Positions 1 to 11,515 are shown, counted from the stretch's first letter. The stretch is 64,000 nt of DNA from an uncultured Clostridia bacterium (GCA_944363505.1 CALVUD010000002.1:124001-188000); one strand, 5' to 3'. The notes: generated from the sequence alone by a model not told the origin. Numbers and translations are program-made.

Positions 1-3000
1 TTTATCACGTTGACGTTGGCGCTCACGGTGTTGGGAAGGAAGTTCTGAGACTCCGGACGGAACGTTATGTCCACGCTGTAAATCCCTACCCTGTATCCGC
101 TGATATCCGTGCCGTCGGCAAGAGTGAACACGCCTTTGACCGCCGCTCCCGTGGTTTCGAACACAACGGTAACGTTCTCCAGCCGCGACTGCAAAATAGC
201 GTTGACGTCTTCGACGGAAGTATTGAACGGCACGTCCACCAAACCCAAAGAAGTCATGATCCTGACGGCGGCAGGCGTAACGGTAAGCGTAGTGCGACCC
301 TCTCCCGAATAATTTGGATCGGTCAGCGTTACGGTAACTTCGTATTCGCCCGCGTCAACGGGAACGCCCGCGATTTCGACGCCTTCAGCAAAATATTTAT
401 ATTCCGCCGCGGTGATGTTGTGCGGCAATTCGATCTTGCTCGCAAGCGATATTTCGGAACCCGTGTATCCGTAGGAATATCCCGCTTCGGGGAAGGAGAA
501 TACCACGGCGTAAGGTTCTATCGTCATAACGCCGTCGTAGCTCCATTCCGACAGACCGTTTTCGGTATAAACGATTTTGACGTTATAACTGCCGGACTCG
601 GTCGGTACCGCATACGAATACACGCCGTCTATTTCGTACTTGACGTCGTATGCGGGAGACGGATGCGACAAAACGTCGGGATTGTATATCGGGTAAACCG
701 CTTCTATCCGCATGGTGGTGTCCGGCGGCGCATATGTTTGCAGCGCGTTCCCAATGCCCGCAACGTCCGGGACGATCTGAACGAAGCCCGAACTCATTCC
801 GACGAGCGCGTAGTTTTGTTCGTTCAGTTCGACCTTGACGATGTATCTGCCGATGTTGACGGGAGCAAAGCTCATTGTCGCGCCCGTATAATACGAATAG
901 GACACTTTATAAGCGAAATTGGAAGTGTCTATACCCGTAATAGGCTCGTCGGTAAACCCGAATACCGGAACAAACGAATATGCCGATCCGTTATATTTTT
1001 GCTCGAGTACGGCATATGTGCCGGTATCGGGAACCAGTTGCTCGACGCTTACGGACGAGGGCGAAATAATGACCGAAACGCTCTTTTCGCCGCAGAATCT
1101 GTCGTTGTCTTTCACAACCGCGGTTACTACGTATTCGCCCGCGTTCTTTACCTCGCTAACGCTCTCGGAGCCGAAAAGTTTTTCGTAAACGAACGTTGCC
1201 GTAAACACGTCGCCCGCCACTTCGTCGGCATACGACGCGGTTGCGACGATGTCCGAACCGACGCGGTCGCGGTTATTGAATACGAACGACAAAACGTCGT
1301 CAGAATCTTCGTCCGCCGCGATGACTATCGAAGAGGATATGTCTTTTCTGGTTACGACGAGCCTGTAATCGCTTTCGAACGGACGGAAATTCCTGTAATA
1401 AGAATCTGCGTCTGCGGCAGGCGTGAACCTTACGAGCGTGTTGCTTAAGCCGCTTTCGTCGAATTCGTTTACGGGTAACGCCACATATGAAGAGTATTCC
1501 GTGCCGCTTTCGTCGACGTAATATACGGTGAACGTGCCGGTGAAGGAACTTGCGACGCCGCCCGCCGGAGCATGCGTCAAGGATACCGAGCCGAAATCGA
1601 CCGAAGCGATGTCGTCCAGATATTCTATCGAAGCTTCGGGCAGACTGCCGAGCGCGAGGTTCAGTTCGGCTTTTATGACGAAATAAACTCCGAACGCTTC
1701 ACCCGAATAATTATCGGTATTGATATTGACCAGAACGTAATATCTGCCCGCTTCGGTGGCGCCGTTCATGGTAACGGCAACATACTCCTCGGCAACGCCG
1801 TCCCCATCCGAATCGTATTCGAATATCTCCCCGTCGCCGACATAGCCTTCGGGCTTTAATATATAATAGGTAAAACTGATCGTTACGCTGTCGGAGGGAA
1901 CCGCGTCGGGAATTTCTCCCTCGTGAACGGGTACGGGCAATATCGTAACATCGGGATTGTCGTATCTGGTTCCGAACGTTCTGTAAACCGCGTCGCTAAG
2001 CTCGGATTCGTCGAAATAGTCGCCCGCGTTCAGATCTGCTTCCGTCAGATCGCCCGAGGGAACAAACGTTATACCGACGTGGCGCTTTTCGATGAAAATA
2101 CCGATTTTCGCGTTAGTCGAAGTCATATAGCGTTTTGTAAACTCGGGATCGGTTTCTCCCGTTTGGGAATTTCTTCCCGGAACGAACATACAGTCGACCT
2201 GCCTCTCCCCGCCCGAAAGCACGAGTTCCTGCATGCCGGAAAGCACCGTCAGAGAATATTCGTCCGGGGCAAACACGTATCCGCCCGCGCTGACCGTACC
2301 TTCGAACTTCGCTTCCTTGACCGCCTGTCCGTAAACGAGGTCGGAAAGTCTCATTCCCGAAAAGTCCGCCGTCGCCCTTACGACGTAAATGTTCACGGTC
2401 TCGGCATAAGTCGCGTAGTTGTAATCGGGAACGAAAACGCCGTTATCGTCGTAAGAACCCGCCTGCCAGAATATTCTGACGGTATGCGGCATTATGCGGT
2501 TTGAGTCGTTATAGTATAAAACGTCGAGCACGGGGTTACCGTTCACCGACGAAACATATCCGTTCCCCACCCTCTCGGCGTATTCGGTCTCGTTTTCGAA
2601 GAAGAATCTGCCGCTGACCAAAGTAGCGCCCGATACCATGGTGTACCGCACGATGCCGTCGCCGTCTATCACGTTGTCGGTCGCCCATGCAAGCGTCAGT
2701 CCGTATTCCATATGACCCGTGCCGCGAGTGGTCCCGTCCAACGACACGTTGGCGTAGTTTTGTTCCAAAGTGGGGATAGTGACGTTCAGTCCGTTTGCCG
2801 AGGACGCCTGTTCCACCGTCATTTGCACATAGACTCCGCCGTAATAGTTGTCGTTGGAAATTTCCGCGTAAAGCAGATAAATTCCCGCGCCGAAAGCGTT
2901 CGAAGCGATTATCGGCAGTCCTGCGACGTATTCCGGGTCTTCTGCGGCAACGGGGTTTCCGTCGTAATCGAAACGGGAGGAACGCCAAACGGAATAAACC

Positions 3001-6000
3001 GTCTGCAATCCGCTGACGGAGTTACCGGATACATCCGTGTAAACGTACGAAGCGGTTTCCAGATGACCCAAAACGTAATTTACCGCACCGTTTACGGGAT
3101 AAGTTTCGCCCTCCACTACCAGTTCGCCGGTAAAGCCGGCGTCGCCGTAATTCGGATCGAGAGTTACCGTAAGGAGCTGTTTGTTGATGCGCAGCCGGTA
3201 CAGATACGTTTCGGAGGTGTAATTCCCTCCGCGCGGATTTACGACGACCCTGACGTCGTATTCGCCCGCGATCGACGGATAATTAATCGAATAACTGCCG
3301 TCTCCCTCGGAAACGCTCTTGAATTCGACGTACAGAGTGTATTCTTCGGAGACGAGGTCTGTCAGCCCGATCTCCAAAAACGCGTTGAAGTACGGCTGTT
3401 TCGCCAGTCCGTCGTATTCGTAAACGAAAGTTCCGGGATTGCCGTCCTCGCCGGGAACGTAACTGCCGCCCGACGCTTCCACCGATTCGGCATCGGCGTC
3501 CAGATAAACCTGCTTGGGATTTACGGTAACGGTTAAATTGTACCTGACGGAAGCATAGTTTCCGTAATGCTTGCCGCCCGACTTCAACGTATAAACGGTA
3601 GAACCGCCCGTAGCGGATTCGGTATAGAAGTAATTGAAAAATTCGGCAAAATATTTGCTTATCGTTGCGTCGGAGAACAACGACAGGTCTACGGGCATGA
3701 ATTCTACGGAAATATTCAATGTGCCGCCCTGCGGCTTTAAGTACTCCGCGGACCCCTGAGCGGGCGAAACTATCCTGTACGTTCCGTAAACGCCGCCCGC
3801 GGTAAGATAGTAAGTTACCCCTTCTATTTCGACAGTACCCCAGAAGTTGCTGCCTTCGACGTTATACTGGTTGCCTTCCGCAATAATGACGTTAGTGGAA
3901 GTATAGCTTGCGAATTTCACCGCATCCAGAGAATCCAGATAGGTTATCGCGTCCATAACGTGCACGCCGTTGACAGCCGGCGCGGCTTTATCGATATAGA
4001 ATCTGCCTATGGTTTCGCCGTAATAATCGGACTCCGTCGACGCGTTGACGTACATTCTGTAGAAATAATTGCCTGCGTCGATATAGCCTTCGGAACTTGC
4101 CGAAGCGAGGTCCAGCGCATAGAAAGACCTCGTCGCCAGAGTGTCGTTACCCGCTACGCCCGTCCAGTTGCTCTGCGCTTCGAACACGTAATATTCGGAG
4201 TCCTCGAATGATATGACCGTGCCCGCGGAAGTATAGCTGTTCATGGAAGTGTCCGAGGGAACCTCGAGTATCCGCGTTCCGTCCGCCAGCTCTATCCATC
4301 CGCCCGTGGTGATGTTGCCGCCCGAAGCGTTGGAATAGTACGTCAGCGTAAGTTCTTTGTAATAGTTCACACCCAGAGAGGGTTTGACTCCGTCCAGTCT
4401 GTTTCCCGTATCAGCCGCCGTGATGGTAACGTTGTCGGTATCCAAAACGATCGGACGCGAAGTATAAGTATAGGAAAGATTGTTTGGTTGGATATTGATA
4501 CGCTGACGGAAATAGACGATTATCGGCCTGTCGAGTTCCGTCGAATCGCTCCACCACATGTCCGTGACGGAAAGCGTGATGTCGAGATACTTGTATTGCG
4601 TGCCGCCCTCGGTAAAGGTATTCAAAGTTATGCTGTAACTGCCGCTTCCCCCCTGCATGGTATAACCCGTTATTTCGTAATAGTTATACTGCTCCGGCCG
4701 CAATATGATGCGCACGGTGATGTAGTTTACCCTCACCGTGGAATAAGCGCGTCGGTCGGCGCTGAAATCTGCCGTCGGCACGCCCGGCGCAACGTTGCAT
4801 ATGCCGTTGACGTCGTGATAGTCTGCGCCCGCGAAAACGTACACGTTGGCGTAGCGCGTATAGTTATTGTATCCCGTGGTGTTGGATGCGGGCTGGAACT
4901 GCCCCGCGGGTGTATCGAACAATGCGTAAACGTTGCGTTTCGTGTTGTCGATTTTCACAACGCCCCTGCCCAGTCCCGCGTTTGCCGAGGCATATAGCGT
5001 GAATCCCGAAACGTTGCCCGCGGAGTCCACCGCCGCGAGTACCAGTCCCCATGTGCCCGGTTCGTTGAACACGAGAGCGCTTTTGCCGACCTGCGTTTCG
5101 TTCGTAAACACCCCCAGTTGTTGTCTGGTGGCGCTGAACTGCTGAGTACCTATCTGATACGTCAGATTATGGACGGGATCCGAAGGATTGTTCGAAGGCG
5201 TAAAATCGTAATTCGTAATGCTGATATTGGAGTTCGACGTGTTGCTCCTGACGATAAACGCATAAACATACTCCTCCGCGCTCGCGTACTTCGCTACGGT
5301 GGAATCGAAAGTTGCGTTCGAATACTCCAGGATTATCGAGTTCGAAGCCGTGTACCAGCCGCCCGCGGTAATCGTCTGACCGAGAGCCGAGGTCTGTGAA
5401 ATTACGGGCGCGGAAGGACCGGAGGCGTCCACTCTCAGCGAGATATACTGACCCGACGAAGTATTGGTCAGATCGGAACTGTTGAAATACGTGATTTCTC
5501 CGTTTTCGTCCATACCCGACGGGAAGAGCGGCACGATGTTCAACACCCCGCCCGAAGCGTTCGCGGCGCCCTGCTGTACCACGAACGTAACGCTGTACCC
5601 GTAATAGGTATAGTTCTGCTGAGTCATGGCTTCGTCGCCTTTATAAAAAGTCTGACCGTCCTTGAATCGCAGATACGAAGTGGTGGAATTGGGATTGTTC
5701 CCTACGAACGTGCGCCAGAATACGCTCGCGTTTTCACCGAAATAGCCGAATGCCGCCGTAAAACTGTGATGGAAATCCACCGGGGTCTGATCGGCGGAAT
5801 ACGTAACGGCGAGCGAAAGCGTTACTTCATCGCCCGGCTTGACGAACAGTTTATTGTTGATTTCCGTGCGCGTATTGCCGTAGTTGATGTTCGAATAGGA
5901 AACGGTTGAGCGGTTGGCACCCGAAACGGTCAAAGCCACGGAGTTGCCCACAACGCTGGCAGACGCCGCTTTCACGTAAGAAGTTATCGTTACCCTTGCC

Positions 6001-6605
6001 GAGGAAATGGTGGCGTTCCCCGAAACCGGAGTTATCGTGGCGACGACGGTATCCCCTGCCGCCAAGCCGTTGAAATCGGCAACGTCCAGCTCCAGACTCA
6101 CCTGACCGCTGACCCCGGAAACGCTCGACTGAACGTATGCGCCGCCGGGCGCCGTAACGATATTTCCGTTTACGTTCTTGTAAGATAAGGACACGTTACA
6201 CGAAGATGTAACCGTGGCGTTGAATGTGAAGATAACCGCTATGTCGGGATTATATATCGAATATGCGACCTCGTAACCTTTTTCGTAGTTCGAAAACAAT
6301 CCCGTGGTATTGTTGGTATTGTAATAATTCTCGTTTGCGGGAAGCTCTACCGTAAACGAGGCGGGATCCGACGCGGACGCCGTTACCGTCTGGGAACCTG
6401 TCTGGAAATTGTTGATGCCGAAAACGGGTTTCGCGATAGTCCCGCCCGAAGCGGCAAACGCCGCGACGTTATCCGACGGCGAAGTCGCCCCGAACAAAAG
6501 AGACGACACCGCAATCAGAACGGCGACACAGACCGCGACGAATACGAGCGAAGCTCTCGTAAAGGAATATGTACTCGAATTGGAATTACGCTTGAATTTC
6601 GGCAT
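1..6605 (-). CDS. Giant secreted/membrane-anchored surface protein, Ig-like and MBG-like repeats (3' end beyond window)
   Basis: The frame is open from an ATG at 6605 to the left edge: 2201 complete codons and no stop, so the C-terminus and any cell-wall anchor are outside the window. An AGG-containing ribosome site lies about 7 nt before the ATG. Residues about 17-37 form one hydrophobic segment after a basic N-terminus, read as a signal anchor or signal peptide. The rest is beta-rich and Ser/Thr/Asn/Tyr-rich. Its last third visible here repeats the pattern AGxYxVxVxLxxxNY, typical of MBG/YDG-type bacterial Ig-like domains. No catalytic motif was seen. By composition it resembles the 2000-residue protein at 14230-20232, so both are probably cell-surface structural or adhesive proteins. 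The function is inferred from architecture only. Confidence 0.75.
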   Translation of the reverse strand, partial: MPKFKRNSNSSTYSFTRASLVFVAVCVAVLIAVSSLLFGATSPSDNVAAFAASGGTIAKPVFGINNFQTGSQTVTASASDPASFTVELPANENYYNTNNTTGLFSNYEKGYEVAYSIYNPDIAVIFTFNATVTSSCNVSLSYKNVNGNIVTAPGGAYVQSSVSGVSGQVSLELDVADFNGLAAGDTVVATITPVSGNATISSARVTITSYVKAASASVVGNSVALTVSGANRSTVSYSNINYGNTRTEINNKLFVKPGDEVTLSLAVTYSADQTPVDFHHSFTAAFGYFGENASVFWRTFVGNNPNSTTSYLRFKDGQTFYKGDEAMTQQNYTYYGYSVTFVVQQGAANASGGVLNIVPLFPSGMDENGEITYFNSSDLTNTSSGQYISLRVDASGPSAPVISQTSALGQTITAGGWYTASNSIILEYSNATFDSTVAKYASAEEYVYAFIVRSNTSNSNISITNYDFTPSNNPSDPVHNLTYQIGTQQFSATRQQLGVFTNETQVGKSALVFNEPGTWGLVLAAVDSAGNVSGFTLYASANAGLGRGVVKIDNTKRNVYALFDTPAGQFQPASNTTGYNNYTRYANVYVFAGADYHDVNGICNVAPGVPTADFSADRRAYSTVRVNYITVRIILRPEQYNYYEITGYTMQGGSGSYSITLNTFTEGGTQYKYLDITLSVTDMWWSDSTELDRPIIVYFRQRINIQPNNLSYTYTSRPIVLDTDNVTITAADTGNRLDGVKPSLGVNYYKELTLTYYSNASGGNITTGGWIELADGTRILEVPSDTSMNSYTSAGTVISFEDSEYYVFEAQSNWTGVAGNDTLATRSFYALDLASASSEGYIDAGNYFYRMYVNASTESDYYGETIGRFYIDKAAPAVNGVHVMDAITYLDSLDAVKFASYTSTNVIIAEGNQYNVEGSNFWGTVEIEGVTYYLTAGGVYGTYRIVSPAQGSAEYLKPQGGTLNISVEFMPVDLSLFSDATISKYFAEFFNYFYTESATGGSTVYTLKSGGKHYGNYASVRYNLTVTVNPKQVYLDADAESVEASGGSYVPGEDGNPGTFVYEYDGLAKQPYFNAFLEIGLTDLVSEEYTLYVEFKSVSEGDGSYSINYPSIAGEYDVRVVVNPRGGNYTSETYLYRLRINKQLLTVTLDPNYGDAGFTGELVVEGETYPVNGAVNYVLGHLETASYVYTDVSGNSVSGLQTVYSVWRSSRFDYDGNPVAAEDPEYVAGLPIIASNAFGAGIYLLYAEISNDNYYGGVYVQMTVEQASSANGLNVTIPTLEQNYANVSLDGTTRGTGHMEYGLTLAWATDNVIDGDGIVRYTMVSGATLVSGRFFFENETEYAERVGNGYVSSVNGNPVLDVLYYNDSNRIMPHTVRIFWQAGSYDDNGVFVPDYNYATYAETVNIYVVRATADFSGMRLSDLVYGQAVKEAKFEGTVSAGGYVFAPDEYSLTVLSGMQELVLSGGERQVDCMFVPGRNSQTGETDPEFTKRYMTSTNAKIGIFIEKRHVGITFVPSGDLTEADLNAGDYFDESELSDAVYRTFGTRYDNPDVTILPVPVHEGEIPDAVPSDSVTISFTYYILKPEGYVGDGEIFEYDSDGDGVAEEYVAVTMNGATEAGRYYVLVNINTDNYSGEAFGVYFVIKAELNLALGSLPEASIEYLDDIASVDFGSVSLTHAPAGGVASSFTGTFTVYYVDESGTEYSSYVALPVNEFDESGLSNTLVRFTPAADADSYYRNFRPFESDYRLVVTRKDISSSIVIAADEDSDDVLSFVFNNRDRVGSDIVATASYADEVAGDVFTATFVYEKLFGSESVSEVKNAGEYVVTAVVKDNDRFCGEKSVSVIISPSSVSVEQLVPDTGTYAVLEQKYNGSAYSFVPVFGFTDEPITGIDTSNFAYKVSYSYYTGATMSFAPVNIGRYIVKVELNEQNYALVGMSSGFVQIVPDVAGIGNALQTYAPPDTTMRIEAVYPIYNPDVLSHPSPAYDVKYEIDGVYSYAVPTESGSYNVKIVYTENGLSEWSYDGVMTIEPYAVVFSFPEAGYSYGYTGSEISLASKIELPHNITAAEYKYFAEGVEIAGVPVDAGEYEVTVTLTDPNYSGEGRTTLTVTPAAVRIMTSLGLVDVPFNTSVEDVNAILQSRLENVTVVFETTGAAVKGVFTLADGTDISGYRVGIYSVDITFRPESQNFLPNTVSANVNVI

Positions 6606-6653
6606 TCGTAAACCTCGTAAACAATCAATAATACGCGCTCCCGCGCTGTATAT

Positions 6654-6682
6654 ATATTAAAATATAAGTAGCGCGCTGTCAA
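6654..6682 (-). promoter_or_regulatory. Promoter of the giant surface gene
   Basis: TTGACA (6677-6682) and TAATAT (6654-6659) on the minus strand are separated by 17 bp and give a leader of about 40 nt before the ATG at 6605. Sequence match only. Confidence 0.65.
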
Positions 6683-6752
6683 TGGCGATTCGGATAATTT
6701 ACTTTTTTTATCTCCGGTCGAAGCCGATGAATAACGATAAAGGCAGACCCGC

Positions 6753-7529
6753 TCACCTGAGCGAGTAAGCCATTAAACAAACGGCATAGCGCAAAACGGC
6801 TTCGAACTCGTCTGCGGAGAAGGCTCCCGACACCACGGAATCGGCAGCCGAAAAAAACGCGTCAGTCAACCCGCCGACTTTTTCCCTGTCTTCTTCGGGC
6901 GAAGAAGATTCTATCACTTCTTCTTTCAATATCAGCAAATCGTTCCGTACCTCAGTAAGCTCCGATACGGCGGTCGCTACGGAGACCGCGCCCGCAACGT
7001 ATTCTTTCGAAACCGCGTTAAAGTCTCCGAGCGCTTTTTTCAGCCTCTTTTTCGCGTCGTCTGCGATCTTGGAGCCGATTCCGTCCAGAGCCGAATACGT
7101 CGCTTTTACCTCGACGATTTCCGTACCTGCATTTTTCTGCTTGACCGATTCCGCGTCGGAAGCGCTGAAATATGTAGCTAAAGCTACTAAATATTTGCCT
7201 TCGGACTCCATAATGAAACCTGCGCCCTTGTTTTCACGCACAATAGTAGCGTGTGCTACCGCTTCTGTTTCGGATTCGTGCTCGGAGGCTATCAGAAAAT
7301 AATATACGTCCGCTCCGCCCGAGCCGAACCAGCTTTTTACCGACGACACGATAGCGCCGTCGGAAAAAAAGTTTGCCGCTATCAATGCAGCTACTGCCGG
7401 CAGAGCCGTCAGCAATACCAGCAACAGGTTCGACAAGCGTCCTTTTTTCTTCGCAAAGGAGCGCTCCGCGTAATTGTCGTCCTCCCCGCGATATCCGTTC
7501 CGATGAAAATAATACGGCGAATAGTCCAC
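6753..7529 (-). CDS. Single-pass membrane protein with SPOR-like region
   Basis: A 258-residue protein with a charged cytoplasmic N-terminus, a Lys-rich stop (KKK) and one transmembrane segment at about residues 32-54, leaving the rest outside the membrane. Residues about 74-130 have the hydrophobic pattern of a SPOR fold: YYFLIAS, then a helix with GAGFI, GKYLVALATYF and DAESVK. SPOR domains bind denuded septal peptidoglycan; this assignment comes from the pattern and is tentative. The C-terminal half is helical and charged. The start is GTG with no good ribosome site close by, so the true start is uncertain. It stands alone between the giant surface gene and comEB, all on the same strand. 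Confidence 0.6.
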   Translation of the reverse strand: MDYSPYYFHRNGYRGEDDNYAERSFAKKKGRLSNLLLVLLTALPAVAALIAANFFSDGAIVSSVKSWFGSGGADVYYFLIASEHESETEAVAHATIVRENKGAGFIMESEGKYLVALATYFSASDAESVKQKNAGTEIVEVKATYSALDGIGSKIADDAKKRLKKALGDFNAVSKEYVAGAVSVATAVSELTEVRNDLLILKEEVIESSSPEEDREKVGGLTDAFFSAADSVVSGAFSADEFEAVLRYAVCLMAYSLR

Positions 7530-7578
7530 GCGTATCTATATGTTCCGGGCGCCCCGCATATGCTTATATAAATAAAAA

Positions 7579-7599
7579 GGAGCGCGTTTTACGCGCCCC
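7579..7599 (-). terminator. Terminator after comEB
   Basis: On the minus strand a GC-rich stem (GGGGCGCGT / ACGCGCTCC, loop AAA) is followed by TTTTTATTTAT. It lies just downstream of the dCMP deaminase stop codon. Confidence 0.75.
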
Positions 7600-7636
7600 G
7601 CGGATGCTTTCCGAAATACGGTACACGATAACCGGG

Positions 7637-8092
7637 CTATTTCAGATCGGAGAACCTGACTATTTCCACGCCCGCCTTTTCGAACAGTTCAAGGCTGAAG
7701 TCGTCCGGGTAACCCAGATCGTACACCACCCTTTTTATACCCGAATTAATGATAAGTCTGGAACAGATACTGCACGGTTGATGGGTGCAATACAAGGTCG
7801 CGCCTTCCAGGGACAGACCCAGTTTTGCCGCCTGGACGATGGCGTTCTGTTCGGCGTGAACGGCATAACACACTTCCTGACGCGTGCCGGACGGAATGCC
7901 CTGTTTGACTCGCAGACATTCGCCGCGCTCCACACAGCTCGATACTCCGGACGGCGCTCCGTTGTATCCGGTTGTCAGTATCCTTTTATCCCTGACCACT
8001 ACCGCGCCGACGCGCCTGTCGGGCTTATAGCAGGAGCTCCAGCCCGCGACGAGTTTTGCCATTTCCATAAATCTGTTATCCCATTTGTTCAT
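7637..8092 (-). CDS. comEB: dCMP deaminase (ComEB-type)
   Basis: Zinc-dependent cytidine/deoxycytidylate deaminase that turns dCMP into dUMP, feeding thymidylate synthesis in the cytosol. The HAE motif (His79, Glu81) and the PCxxC motif (Cys107, Cys110) are the zinc and proton-shuttle residues of the family. The length of 151 residues is normal. The ATG at 8092 is chosen because AGAGG sits 7 nt upstream; a TTG six codons earlier has no such site. The gene ends in TAG, which shows that amber is an ordinary stop in this genome (relevant to cas1). It is divergent from groES-groEL. Confidence 0.92.
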   Translation of the reverse strand: MNKWDNRFMEMAKLVAGWSSCYKPDRRVGAVVVRDKRILTTGYNGAPSGVSSCVERGECLRVKQGIPSGTRQEVCYAVHAEQNAIVQAAKLGLSLEGATLYCTHQPCSICSRLIINSGIKRVVYDLGYPDDFSLELFEKAGVEIVRFSDLK

Positions 8093-8171
8093 ATTGAAAC
8101 CTCTATGCAATCATATCATATTTATAGCGTCGTTTCAACAAAAAATTTTCACAAATATATCGCTCGAGTAC

Positions 8172-8200
8172 TTGCAATATGGAAATTATCGTGTTATAAT
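8172..8200 (+). promoter_or_regulatory. groES-groEL promoter
   Basis: TTGCAA (8172-8177) and a perfect TATAAT (8195-8200) with 17-bp spacing. The expected start point at about 8207 falls at the left edge of the CIRCE element. Confidence 0.8.
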
Positions 8201-8208
8201 GCACAATG

Positions 8209-8235
8209 TTAGCAGTCGGAGAGGTCGATTGCTAA
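8209..8235 (+). promoter_or_regulatory. CIRCE element (HrcA operator)
   Basis: The arms TTAGCAGTC and GATTGCTAA are separated by 9 nt, against the family consensus TTAGCACTC-N9-GAGTGCTAA. The outer six bases of each arm are perfect; the inner three deviate in both arms. It lies at the transcription start of groES, where HrcA is known to repress class I heat-shock genes. hrcA itself is not in the window. Confidence 0.85.
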
Positions 8236-8263
8236 ATCTATAAGACAATCAGGAGGCAGTTAT

Positions 8264-8551
8264 ATGAAACTTATTCCTTTATTCGACAGAGTGGTCATAC
8301 AGCATATCGAATCTCACGACACCACCGCCAGCGGCATCATTTTACCCAGCTCCGCACAGGAGAAACCGCAGATGGCAACCGTTATTTCCGTAGGCGAAGG
8401 CGGCGTTATCGACGGTAAAGAGATCAAAATGGTCGTTCGTCCCGGCGACGTGGTGCTTTACGGCAAGTACGCGGGTTCCGAATTCAAAATCGACGGCGAA
8501 GAGTTCATCGTCATTCGCCAAAGCGACATTCTCGCCAAGGTCGAGAAATAA
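8264..8551 (+). CDS. groES: Co-chaperonin GroES
   Basis: A 95-residue 10-kDa chaperonin that caps the GroEL ring. The N-terminus (IPLFDRVVI), the mobile-loop region with TASGIILP and the GDVVLYGKYAG block are characteristic. An AGGAGG ribosome site precedes the ATG. It is first gene of a two-gene heat-shock operon with groEL 27 nt downstream, controlled by the CIRCE element just upstream. Confidence 0.97.
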   Translation: MKLIPLFDRVVIQHIESHDTTASGIILPSSAQEKPQMATVISVGEGGVIDGKEIKMVVRPGDVVLYGKYAGSEFKIDGEEFIVIRQSDILAKVEK

Positions 8552-8560
8552 TTTCCGTAA

Positions 8561-10204
<1,644 letters not shown>

Positions 10205-10217
10205 GATCGTTTTTAGC

Positions 10218-10247
10218 CGAAAAGCCGCCCTCGAAGGCGGCTTTTCG
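10218..10247 (+). terminator. Hairpin after groEL
   Basis: A perfect 12-bp stem (CGAAAAGCCGCC / GGCGGCTTTTCG) with a 6-nt loop. The T-run is inside the stem rather than after it, so termination may be incomplete and some message may continue into the transporter gene 15 nt further on. Confidence 0.6.
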
Positions 10248-10261
10248 CATATATTGGAGTT

Positions 10262-11443
10262 ATGAAGATATTCGAGCCGCTGAAAAAAACTTTCATAAAG
10301 GACTATAAAAACGTTTCTTCCGCTTCCGTCAGATACCGTTACGGACTGCTGGCGGGAGTTTTCGGTATACTTACCAACGTCGTGCTTTTCGTAATGAAGA
10401 TCGTCTTCGGTCTGATAGCCGGCTCGATCTCAGTGGTCGCGGACGCCGTGAACAACCTTTCCGACGCGGGTTCGTCGGGAGTTACGGTCGTGGGATTCAA
10501 GCTGAGCAACCGTCCGCCCGACAAGGAACATCCTTTCGGACACGCGCGCTACGAATACATCACGGGGCTGGTCGTGGCTTTTATAGTGCTGATCATCGGC
10601 GGCACGCTTTTGAAATCCTCTATCGAACGGATTATTTCCCCGGAATTGATAGAGGCTTCGGTATGGACGGCGGCGGTGCTGGTAATTTCGATATTCCTAA
10701 AAACGATACAGGGAATGTTATATACCGATTTCGGTAAAGCCATAAATTCCCCCTCGCTCAGCGCCTCCGCCACCGATTCCCGTAACGACGTGATCTCGAC
10801 GTCGCTCGTTCTCGTGTCCACGGTGGGAGCGATATTCCTGCCCGAAATTTTCTCGAAAGTGGACTCCTATCTCGGAATTGCGGTTTCGCTTTTCATTATC
10901 GTATCGGGCGTCAAGCTCGTTAAGGAAACCGTGGATCCCCTCCTCGGAGGCGTACCCGACAAAGAACTCGTCGCAAAGATCCGTGAAAAATTCAAAGATT
11001 ATCCCGAAATCCTCGGCACCCACGATCTGATGGTGCACAGCTACGGTCCGGGAAAGGTCTTTGCGACCATTCACGCCGAAGTGGAAGCGGATACGGACGT
11101 ATTGCTGTCGCACGACCTTATCGACAATATAGAGCGCGACTTTCAGCGCGACGGAATATTCATGGTCATTCACATGGACCCCATTGTTACTTCGGACCCC
11201 GAAATCGCCATGCTACGCGACAGAGTTTACGAAGTGCTTCAAGCGGCGTACGGCGACAAACTTTCGCTGCACGATTTCCGTATGGTCAAGGGCATAACGC
11301 ATACCAACGTGCTGTTCGACGCCGTTGTTCCTTTCGACGAAAAGATCACTGCGGAGGACATCGCGGCGCTGCTGTCCGAAAAGATAGATTCGGGCGGCAC
11401 GACTTATTATTATGTGGTGAACATCGACCGCAGCTACGTTTAA
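10262..11443 (+). CDS. Cation diffusion facilitator family transporter
   Basis: A 393-residue inner-membrane transporter that exports divalent metals (Zn, Mn, Fe or Co) in exchange for protons. The family features are ADAVNNLSD (Asp61, Asn65, Asp68) in the second membrane helix and HPFGHARYE (His90, His94) in the loop after the next. A cytosolic C-terminal dimerisation domain follows, with the usual HDLMVHSYGP and HAEVEAD stretches. The C-terminus is longer than in minimal family members. GGAG lies only 2 nt before the ATG, an unusually short spacing. The metal cannot be named from the sequence. Confidence 0.88.
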   Translation: MKIFEPLKKTFIKDYKNVSSASVRYRYGLLAGVFGILTNVVLFVMKIVFGLIAGSISVVADAVNNLSDAGSSGVTVVGFKLSNRPPDKEHPFGHARYEYITGLVVAFIVLIIGGTLLKSSIERIISPELIEASVWTAAVLVISIFLKTIQGMLYTDFGKAINSPSLSASATDSRNDVISTSLVLVSTVGAIFLPEIFSKVDSYLGIAVSLFIIVSGVKLVKETVDPLLGGVPDKELVAKIREKFKDYPEILGTHDLMVHSYGPGKVFATIHAEVEADTDVLLSHDLIDNIERDFQRDGIFMVIHMDPIVTSDPEIAMLRDRVYEVLQAAYGDKLSLHDFRMVKGITHTNVLFDAVVPFDEKITAEDIAALLSEKIDSGGTTYYYVVNIDRSYV

Positions 11444-11465
11444 TACGATACGCTTGCGATACGAT

Positions 11466-11494
11466 AAAAAGCGACGCTTCGGCGCCGCTTTTTT
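11466..11494. terminator. Bidirectional terminator
   Basis: AAAAAGCGACGC / GCGCCGCTTTTT with a TTCG loop and one mismatch, between two convergent genes (the cation transporter and the LRR lipoprotein). A- and T-runs on both sides allow use in both directions. Confidence 0.75.
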
Positions 11495-11515
11495 GAATTC
11501 ATACGTCATTTCGTA

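Noticed and set aside
1..6600. Long plus-strand open frames opposite the giant surface gene
   Set aside because: Antisense frames favoured by GC-biased third codon positions; no ribosome sites and no recognisable proteins. The minus-strand frame is continuous for 2201 codons with a promoter and signal sequence.
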